Positions 33,217 to 38,990 of a stretch of DNA of 38,990 nucleotides are shown one piece after another (the stretch's first letter is position 1; each line of letters begins with the position of its first letter). Source of the DNA: Clostridiales bacterium (lineage in GTDB: Bacteria; Bacillota; Clostridia; Christensenellales; Aristaeellaceae); assembly GCA_024684375.1 (NCBI GenBank), contig JAIKWZ010000050.1, positions 94,396 to 133,385 of the forward strand, given 5' to 3'. Below the pieces are notes generated by a model. It was given only the letters and a program-made list of their open reading frames with translations. It had not been told where the DNA came from and did no database searches. The translations under genes and the position numbers were made by a program.

Positions 33217-33609
33217 CTAATAGTTATAATCGCTTGCTGTTTCCAACAGTGAATAATCACTAGCATATACATGACCAATTGCGTATGCTCTGTATGTACT
33301 GTTAGCTGAAATTGAAACGGATCCGCCAGCCTCAGAACCGCTTGAAGAATCGCTGTTGCTCCACGAGGCTATTGTTGACCAGCTTCCATTACTCTGATGC
33401 TCTTGCAACTTGACTGTAATATCGGTCGGGAGAGCCGTCTTTGGAATAATTGATCCGGATACTGTTGCGGAAGTAGCGCTGAGTGAAAGGCGTACACTAA
33501 AGGAAGAAATGTAAGTGAACCGTAGCGATTGGCTATCAGCGCCTGCTGAAACCTCAAGCAGACAGAACACCAAGACAAAGCACAAGACCAGGGAAAAGAT
33601 TCTTTTCAT
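33217..33609 (-). CDS. Small secreted DUF6147-like beta-rich protein
   Basis: A 130-residue protein with a clear signal peptide (1-24, MKRIFSLVLCFVLVFCLLEV, cleavage near SAGA). The mature part is Ser-rich with alternating beta strands (SFSVRLSLSATSATVSGS, ITVKLQEHQSNGSWSTIASW, SISANSTYRAYAIGHVY). This resembles the small secreted DUF6147 family that accompanies sigma/anti-sigma operons in Clostridia. AGGAGG precedes the ATG. It is the third gene of the leftward sigma-DUF4367 operon, 42 bases after DUF4367. The function is unknown; it may be a signal or surface protein. Confidence 0.68.
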   Translation of the reverse strand: MKRIFSLVLCFVLVFCLLEVSAGADSQSLRFTYISSFSVRLSLSATSATVSGSIIPKTALPTDITVKLQEHQSNGSWSTIASWSNSDSSSGSEAGGSVSISANSTYRAYAIGHVYASDYSLLETASDYNY

Positions 33610-33651
33610 AGCCTAACCTCCTTAGCACTATATTATTTATTATAAATTGAG

Positions 33652-34395
33652 TTACGGGGATACTTTAACTATACTGTTCAGAATATCTTTTGCCTCATCT
33701 AAAGACATGTATCCGCTGATAATAAATAGAAGATTATTGTTGCTCCAAACGAATGTCACAAAGCCTTTTTTTTCAAGAACAAAAACATCATAAATCCCTA
33801 TTGTTTCAAACCATGTAACAGCATTCTCATTATCAATATCTACTCGTTCGTCTTTGTCGCTCTCGCTGTAGTAAAAAATATAGTTTTCTTGATCAATATA
33901 TATAGCTTTAGCACTGAATTGGTTGAGCCTTGCGAGATGGTATCTTTCGGGAATATATGTAGGGTAATACTTGCCGATCCATCCTTCTGGGACTAATGAA
34001 TTGTTTTCTTCTAATAGCTCCAATGTGACATGATCATCTTTTATACTAATCAATATATTAGTGACATAATCACGTATAGGCTCTATGCATGCTATTGCGA
34101 TTGGAGCTGCCAATGCCAAGCAAAGTAGAGCGCATACTATTGCGCGGGTTCCAAGCTTAAATATGTTTCTTGTTTTCTGCTTTCTCTCCTCTTTTATTTT
34201 TTGTTCGCGTAAATCTCTCCATTTTTGTAAGAAGAGTTCATACGTTTTCTGAGCTTCCTCTTCTGTAATAGGTTCATCTTCGAAACCATTATTGTCAAGC
34301 AAGCCTTCAGCCTCCGCCTGTTTAAGAGCAAGTTTTATCATATTATCCAGATGCTCTTCTTGAATTTCTTCGAAAACTGATTCTTTTCTGTCCAT
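33652..34395 (-). CDS. DUF4367 membrane protein, probable anti-sigma factor
   Basis: A protein of 247 residues from the ATG at 34395; a GTG three codons upstream is less likely. The N-terminal half is charged and cytoplasmic (about 1-80), one membrane segment spans about 85-107, and the outer half has the DUF4367 pattern: VPEGWIGKYYPTYIPERY, YIDQENYIFYY, DIDNENAVTWFE and FVWSNNNLLFII. Proteins of this form next to sigma genes act as membrane anti-sigma factors that sense something outside. The sigma stop lies 5 bases upstream, so the pair is coupled. Confidence 0.78.
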   Translation of the reverse strand: MDRKESVFEEIQEEHLDNMIKLALKQAEAEGLLDNNGFEDEPITEEEAQKTYELFLQKWRDLREQKIKEERKQKTRNIFKLGTRAIVCALLCLALAAPIAIACIEPIRDYVTNILISIKDDHVTLELLEENNSLVPEGWIGKYYPTYIPERYHLARLNQFSAKAIYIDQENYIFYYSESDKDERVDIDNENAVTWFETIGIYDVFVLEKKGFVTFVWSNNNLLFIISGYMSLDEAKDILNSIVKVSP

Positions 34396-34400
34396 TTTGG

Positions 34401-34949
34401 TCACCTTTCCTCACCATCGTACATCGTTTTGCGAATTCGTTTTCTGGCCCTCATTATATACTGATTAACACTGTTTTCTGATAAACTTGTTCTTTCTGCA
34501 ATTTCGGTGTTGTTATAGCCAAAAAGATATTTTAATCTTATACATTGGCTTTCTTTCTTTGAAAGACTCATTATGCTGCTGATAACATTAGCCAGTTCTA
34601 TTTTCAAAATAACTGTTTCTTCCAGATCAATTTCTGATTTGATTTCATCAATGGATGAATTGTTACTGTCTATTCTCTTATTTATGATTTTCTGTCTTTT
34701 CAGGTGGTTTATTGCCGTTGAGATTACTGCTCTGGTTATATAGTATTTTTGCTCATCAGAAGGTATTTTTCGTAATGTCGTGGCGTTATTCATTAGTGAA
34801 ATCATTACGGTTGAGACTAAATCTTCCTGATCTTGTTTCTTAAGGCCGAATCTTCTTGAAACAGAAAACATCAGCACATGGTATTCTTTGTATATGCATT
34901 CTATGAATAACGCTTCTTCAGCGCTGAGAATTTTCTTTGGCGCCTTCAT
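34401..34949 (-). CDS. ECF-type sigma-70 family RNA polymerase sigma factor
   Basis: A 182-residue sigma factor started at MKAPKKILSA (34949). Region 2 runs about 15-80 (SVSRRFGLKKQDQEDLVSTV) and region 4 about 125-175 (SLSKKESQCIRLKYLFGYNN, TEIAERTSLSENSVNQYIMR). No good AGGAGG is present; instead a run of twelve G ends 12 bases before the ATG, and could pair weakly with the ribosome. A TTG-initiated frame from 35006 would read through the G tract. The gene is co-directional with the DUF4367 and secreted protein genes and would form with them a small sensing operon. Confidence 0.82.
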   Translation of the reverse strand: MKAPKKILSAEEALFIECIYKEYHVLMFSVSRRFGLKKQDQEDLVSTVMISLMNNATTLRKIPSDEQKYYITRAVISTAINHLKRQKIINKRIDSNNSSIDEIKSEIDLEETVILKIELANVISSIMSLSKKESQCIRLKYLFGYNNTEIAERTSLSENSVNQYIMRARKRIRKTMYDGEER

Positions 34950-34955
34950 GTTACA

Positions 34956-35014
34956 ATTATACCCCCCCCCCCCGATTTTTTGGGGTCTAGTTGTATGAGA
35001 ATACAACCATTATA
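34956..35014 (-). promoter_or_regulatory. Sigma operon control region with a 12-base G tract
   Basis: On the leftward strand: TATAAT (35009-35014), then an inverted repeat GTTGTAT-TCTC-ATACAAC (34990-35007), then twelve G (34962-34973), then a second TATAAT (34956-34961) 6 bases before the ATG. Slippage in the G tract would change promoter spacing, leader length, or the frame of an upstream TTG start. The rest of 35015-35300 holds no gene I can support. Confidence 0.55.
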
Positions 35015-35304
35015 ACCCCTTCTAAAAAGATAAACATACAAAAAAAAAGTAACATGACTCTATATGAGTTAATCTTATGTTAAATGGTTGGTGTGCATAA
35101 CATAAGTCGTATTCATTAATAGATCATATTTAGTTGTCTATGCTTTAAACGATGAGGAGAATGTAGGAATTGAAATGAACACAACATAATATAACGTTTA
35201 TTAGGGGAATTATAAATTGAAAAAATGGTGTCACGAAGCAATTAGAGTATTTGTTTATGTCTATTAGAAGGGAGCTTATGAGAATATAGAGAAAGAACCC
35301 AATT

Positions 35305-35333
35305 TTGACGCGGTTTTTATATTTCCGTATATA
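35305..35333 (+). promoter_or_regulatory. Promoter of the TIR-like gene
   Basis: TTGACG (35305-35310), a 17-base spacer and TATATA (35328-35333), about 40 bases before the gene. Downstream, AAGGGAAGGG serves a 10-codon frame (MMVYEFNYTN, 35365-35397) that overlaps the gene start in another frame. Confidence 0.65.
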
Positions 35334-35374
35334 CTTTTATTACTTAAATAGCGAAGGGAAGGGTATGATGGTTT

Positions 35375-37066
35375 ATGAGTTTAATTACACAAATTAGGAA
35401 TAGTAATTGTTTGCCGTTTCCTAGAATGAAAACTATAAATATCTTTTTTTCTTGGCAATCTGACCTCGAGCCCAAAGAAACGCGGCATATTATTCAGGAT
35501 GCTATTTGTAAAGCAAAGAAACATTTGCAAGAAATAGTAGCAATCGAAGCTGACCGGGATACCAAAGGTCAAACAGGTTCACCGAATATTGAAGAAGTAA
35601 TTTTTGATAAGATTAGGAGTTGTGATATCTTCATTGCTGATGTCAGCATTGTGAATAAGTACACGGCTCAAATACAGTCTACAACTGACAAAGAAGATAT
35701 AACTGATGTTGATAAAACATCAGAAAGAGAAGAAAGAAAAGAATTGAAAAAACACAAAACCAGATTTACACCAAATCCTAATGTGATAGAGGAACTTGGG
35801 TTTGCTGCAGCAATTGTTGGTTGGAATAACGTTATTTGCATTATGAATACCGATTATGGTAGGAAAGAGGATCTGCCGTTTGATTTATCTCATCATAGAA
35901 TTACTGATTTTTCTTTGAAAAAGGAAGACAAAACGGATGTAATAAAGAAACTGCAAAATATCATTGTTAGCCATGTGTTCGATATGCTGGAGCACGGCCC
36001 ACGACAAAAAGGCACAAATGCGAACCATATTGTTGGTTATTATGACTTAGAAAACCGAATTCTAACTGAGAGTTTAGTTGCATGGAATGCTTGTGATTTA
36101 CCTTTTGTTGAAGCATTCATAAATAAAAAAAGAAGTGTGATTCATGATCTTATTGAGAATATAAAAGGCATGGATGTCCCACTTGTTATACAAACTGTAC
36201 AGAGAAAAGATGAGCAGAGTAGCTTGGTAAAAGATGCAGAATTCAAACAAAAAATAGTCATTCCAAAGATTAGTCAAACAGATTACTTTAAAAGCCTGTA
36301 TCAGCATTTTAAGTTAGTTAACGTTGAGCAAAGCGACAGGGAATTAATAAAGGCATATGTGAGAAAAGAGTTTAATGAAGAATTAGATGAACAGTTCTTT
36401 TCATTAGGCAATCTGCACCAAAACCCTTTTTATGTAGCTGGGTTTACAAACTTTTATGAGGGCTCATTGGAGGAAACGAAGAAATATGATGCATTGCTGC
36501 AACTTGTTGAGGAAATTATTGCTGAGCAATCCTTCATTGATTTTTTAACGACTTTTGAGGATGTTCGGTTATATCCGCTTGCAATATGTAATAAATCAAA
36601 AAATCCCGACCAGCGATTAACTGTAATGATGATAGTTGAAAATGGAGAAGTAATAGTGCCAACAAAAGATTTCATTGCTGATTCTCTGAAAAATAAGTAC
36701 GAAGGGAAAATACATGACTTAGGTTTCATCAGAGGACTTTTTGAATTGCCCGAAACTGGCGATATCTCTGATAATACAGAGCGTGAACCTGTTATGCCTC
36801 ATGTGAACGGATTAGGAGTCGATCCATATGGAGGATACCATTCAGCGGAGTCGAATGAAGAAGATTATGAAGATGAATTGAAAGAATATATTCTGTCTCC
36901 AATAAAAGGTAGTAAAGAGTATAAAATCAATGTTTCTTCATTGCGGCCTGATGAAAAATCATGGCTTGGCATTATTGCATTGAAAGATAATGGATCTATG
37001 CCTGTAATTAGGTATAGGGTATGGTCAGAAAACACGGATGGCTCTGTTGAAGGTGTTATTAGGTGA
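35375..37066 (+). CDS. TIR-like (predicted nucleotide-binding) protein, probable phage-defence gene
   Basis: A 563-residue soluble protein. The N-terminal 200 residues show the pattern of a TIR-like/deoxyribosyltransferase-like family common in defence islands: IFFSWQSD (24-31), GSPNIEEVIFDKI, CDIFIADVSIVN and TPNPNVIEELGFAAAIVGW. The remaining 350 residues have no family I recognise and end in an acidic, Gly-rich stretch. The ATG at 35375 is 11 bases from GGGAAGGG; Met18 (35426, MKTINIFF) is an alternative that fits the usual N-terminus better. It has its own promoter and looks AT-rich compared with the conjugation genes. Next to AbiE it forms a small defence cargo. Enzyme activity is inferred only. 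Confidence 0.6.
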   Translation: MSLITQIRNSNCLPFPRMKTINIFFSWQSDLEPKETRHIIQDAICKAKKHLQEIVAIEADRDTKGQTGSPNIEEVIFDKIRSCDIFIADVSIVNKYTAQIQSTTDKEDITDVDKTSEREERKELKKHKTRFTPNPNVIEELGFAAAIVGWNNVICIMNTDYGRKEDLPFDLSHHRITDFSLKKEDKTDVIKKLQNIIVSHVFDMLEHGPRQKGTNANHIVGYYDLENRILTESLVAWNACDLPFVEAFINKKRSVIHDLIENIKGMDVPLVIQTVQRKDEQSSLVKDAEFKQKIVIPKISQTDYFKSLYQHFKLVNVEQSDRELIKAYVRKEFNEELDEQFFSLGNLHQNPFYVAGFTNFYEGSLEETKKYDALLQLVEEIIAEQSFIDFLTTFEDVRLYPLAICNKSKNPDQRLTVMMIVENGEVIVPTKDFIADSLKNKYEGKIHDLGFIRGLFELPETGDISDNTEREPVMPHVNGLGVDPYGGYHSAESNEEDYEDELKEYILSPIKGSKEYKINVSSLRPDEKSWLGIIALKDNGSMPVIRYRVWSENTDGSVEGVIR

Positions 37067-37186
37067 TGTGAATACGAGCTATGTTATCAGGTAAACATAA
37101 GATTTTCGAATACTGTGACCAAAAATTATCTGAATTTAATACAAAAGAATATGTCATTTCTCCACAAAATCAATCAATCTCTATTT

Positions 37187-38035
37187 TTATTCCAAAGCCA
37201 TTGCATAAGGCAGGGTCAGAAACGCTTTGATCGTTTTCAAAACAGTCGAAAAGTTGTCTGCTTCTGCGTCAATTTTTTTCGTAAATGCTTTCCATTTTTT
37301 CTGCATGCCTTCTTCGGTGTCAAAGCTCATTACCTGTTCGAATTGTACTGCAGTGAAGTGATGTCCTCGGTTGACAAATGTTTTGCGAATTGCTTCTGCA
37401 AGCAATGCATTGTCAAATTCAAAATGATTTGCCAGATAGTAGAGATCAAAATAATCTTTCATTCGACTGGAAAACTCCATGAGGCTCAGAATGGCATCGA
37501 GCTTTTCAGCGACAGTCGTTTCCAGGGAGTAAGTATTGATCGTTGGCGCTTCGAAATCCGGAAGCTGTGTGGGGATTGTTCGTTTTTCTTGCCGCGGTAC
37601 TATCACGTCACCTACGCCAAAGTCGATGCTGAACGATGTACGTGTATTTTTGATTCGCGCAAGCATTGACACAGTGATTCCTGCATATTTCTTTGCAGCA
37701 GAAATCGGCTTGATATTCTTAATCTCAAAGGTGATAAAACTGTTGCCTGTATCTGTCGAGATGATTTCATCCAATACTGAGCGTAGTTTATCCGGAGTGT
37801 TTGGCATTTGCCGCAGCAGAAAATCCACATCAACTGTAACACGGCTGTCAAAGTTCGTGAGCGTGTATAAAAACAGACCGCCTTTCAACACGAGATTATC
37901 TACGTACCTGGATTTTTCCACTCGACGGAGAAATTCTTCTTGGCAGAAGAGCTGCATACAAAGCTGATTGCTTTTGCCACTCTCTGCGGCCTTGTTTTTC
38001 AGTTTCGCAAGAACTGATGCACCGACATCAGCCAT
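37187..38035 (-). CDS. abiEii: AbiEii/AbiGii-type nucleotidyltransferase toxin
   Basis: A 282-residue protein with the nucleotidyltransferase core LVLKGGLFLY (48-57) and TVDVDFLL (67-74; Asp69 and Asp71 catalytic). Downstream elements KISAAKKY-like, SIDFGVGDVI and the block TTVAEKLDAIL fit AbiEii family toxins, which modify nucleotides or tRNA ends to stop phage-infected cells. The start overlaps the antitoxin stop by 8 bases, the standard bicistronic order. All key residues seem present. The space 37067-37186 holds nothing I recognise. Confidence 0.87.
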   Translation of the reverse strand: MADVGASVLAKLKNKAAESGKSNQLCMQLFCQEEFLRRVEKSRYVDNLVLKGGLFLYTLTNFDSRVTVDVDFLLRQMPNTPDKLRSVLDEIISTDTGNSFITFEIKNIKPISAAKKYAGITVSMLARIKNTRTSFSIDFGVGDVIVPRQEKRTIPTQLPDFEAPTINTYSLETTVAEKLDAILSLMEFSSRMKDYFDLYYLANHFEFDNALLAEAIRKTFVNRGHHFTAVQFEQVMSFDTEEGMQKKWKAFTKKIDAEADNFSTVLKTIKAFLTLPYAMALE

Positions 38036-38633
38036 TTAGCATTACCTCCATCAAATCCATTATTCGTTTATAAAGGCCAAGTTCTTTTGCATACATGGAC
38101 AGATTCCCAAGTTTTTTTTTATCGTCGGCAATATAAGCATTGATCGCTTTGCTGAAGGTTTCGCTGTCAAGCTTTGAGCGATACTTAAAACAATCGCAGA
38201 TTGTGCGGTCTCGATCATAAATGGCCAGATCAGTCCCATCAAAAGATGCAACTGTCTTGCCAATCTGATGAAGCGCATTTTGAATGTAATATGGCTTAAT
38301 CGGAACAACATCGATTTTTAGTTTGGCAAGAGAGATAGACCGCGGAACAGCAAGTGTCCACACGCGCGGAGCGAAATCACTATAACCATAATAGAACAGC
38401 GCGGACTCAACACAAACAATTCCCTCAGGAAGCAGTGTGCGAAGGTATTGTGCCTCAGAGAGAGATTGGTCATTTGAAAGTTGATAGTAGCCTTGCCGAA
38501 CACGCTGAAGTTCACCTGCACTGCAGTATTTACCAAGGTCTATCTTGGAAATTCCAGCCGCGACAAAGTCAGATGTTTTTGCTATCCCGCCGGACTGTTT
38601 CAGTATTTTTTTTACTTGGTCAAGATTTATCAT
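38028..38633 (-). CDS. abiEi: AbiEi-type antitoxin and transcription repressor
   Basis: A 201-residue protein started at MINLDQVKKILKQSGGIAKT (38633), with a GAGG about 12 bases upstream. The N-terminal winged helix (GGIAKTSDFVAAGISKIDL, CSAGELQRVRQGYYQL) and the C-terminal region (DLAIYDRDRTICDCF, YRSKLDSETFSKAINAY) match AbiEi proteins, which neutralise AbiEii indirectly by repressing the operon. It overlaps the toxin gene by 8 bases. Confidence 0.87.
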   Translation of the reverse strand: MINLDQVKKILKQSGGIAKTSDFVAAGISKIDLGKYCSAGELQRVRQGYYQLSNDQSLSEAQYLRTLLPEGIVCVESALFYYGYSDFAPRVWTLAVPRSISLAKLKIDVVPIKPYYIQNALHQIGKTVASFDGTDLAIYDRDRTICDCFKYRSKLDSETFSKAINAYIADDKKKLGNLSMYAKELGLYKRIMDLMEVMLNG

Positions 38634-38680
38634 TGCGATAACTATCCTCATACAAAATATCATTTCTGACTGACAAAAGT

Positions 38681-38709
38681 ATTATACCATGGTGAGAATA
38701 AAGCTGCAA
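38681..38709 (-). promoter_or_regulatory. Promoter of the AbiE operon
   Basis: Read leftward, TTGCAG (38704-38709), 17 bases and TATAAT (38681-38686), 48 bases before the antitoxin ATG. The -10 is perfect and the -35 weak, as suits a repressible promoter. The stretch 38710-38890 holds no gene I can support. Confidence 0.6.
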
Positions 38710-38898
38710 GAATTATACTCATACAGAATGTGTGAGGAATACAGAATAAAGGAGAAAATGCAAGTTAAGGGGGTGAGTTTATCAAATTAGTATATTTTTA
38801 CCCCTTTAAAGATGAGTAACCAAAGCAAATGTATTTGTACTCAACAAGCATGTCACAGAATATGCGAAGAGAATGCTTATAGGAGTAGAGGGTAGCGT

Positions 38899-38990
38899 GT
38901 GGGAGACATAAGGCTTAGACTCACGCCGATGAGAGTATTTTTTGTGAAGCCAAGCGAATTGCACGAGGGCGGATGTAAAAAGCGAAGACC
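38899..38990 (+). CDS. Possible start of a serine recombinase gene, cut by the window end
   Basis: A GTG at 38899 with GAGGG 5 bases upstream (or an ATG at 38929) opens a frame that runs off the edge. From the ATG it reads MRVFFVKPSELHEGGCKKRR. Large serine recombinases of Clostridia often begin with such a basic stretch just before the conserved R-VAAY-RVSTD block, which would fall immediately beyond the window. That would place an integration module at this end of the element. Only about 20-30 codons are visible, so this is a suggestion. Confidence 0.35.
   Translation, partial: MGDIRLRLTPMRVFFVKPSELHEGGCKKRR

Overview
The window is most of an integrative conjugative element (ICE) from a Gram-positive Firmicute, probably a gut Clostridia-type host. 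The evidence is strong Shine-Dalgarno sites on most genes, a class B sortase with a sortase-anchored Cna-B/SpaA-type surface protein, and a Tn1549/CTn-like conjugation module (PcfB, VirD4, Maff2, VirB6-like, PrgI, VirB4, NlpC/P60, DUF4366 and a giant methylase-type protein). No rRNA, tRNA, CRISPR array or intact insertion sequence was seen.

Layout. Positions 1-26094 are a long leftward block. In transcription order it holds a sigma-like regulator, a small unknown protein, a degenerate family A DNA polymerase, a DUF7768-like protein, a small unknown protein, a 1992-residue SpaA-like adhesin, PcfB, the VirD4 coupling protein, an intruding AAA_14/DUF4143 ATPase with its own promoter, Maff2, the VirB6-like channel protein, PrgI, VirB4, sortase B, an NlpC/P60 hydrolase, a DUF4366 protein and the N-terminal 1421 residues of a giant DNA-methylase protein that runs off the left edge. 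A full-length TnpV-type gene lies inside the giant gene in another frame of the same strand.

Positions 26095-32720 are the control and mobilisation region. A leftward zinc-ribbon gene and a rightward XRE regulator plus ImmA/IrrE-type peptidase share a divergent promoter area. Rightward from there come a small membrane protein, a ParM-like actin with a small partner, a truncated DnaC-like remnant, four copies of a near-palindromic repeat, an oriT-like hairpin region, MobC, a MOBP-type relaxase and a terminator.

Positions 32721-38990 look more AT-rich and accessory. They hold a leftward operon of sigma factor, DUF4367 membrane protein and secreted DUF6147-like protein, followed by a 5'-truncated remnant. 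A 12-base G tract sits just before the sigma gene. Next come a rightward TIR-like presumed defence gene and a leftward AbiEi/AbiEii-type pair. The last bases may open a serine recombinase gene.

As a system: the regulators control transfer; MobC and relaxase nick at oriT; VirD4 and PcfB pass the DNA to the VirB4/VirB6/PrgI channel; NlpC/P60 opens the wall; the sortase and adhesin probably promote cell contact; ParM may stabilise an excised form; the right end carries defence cargo. The strongest oddities are the TnpV overprint, the apparently inactive polymerase, the G-tract before the sigma gene, the palindromic repeats beside a dead replication gene, and the adhesin's altered thioester-like domain.
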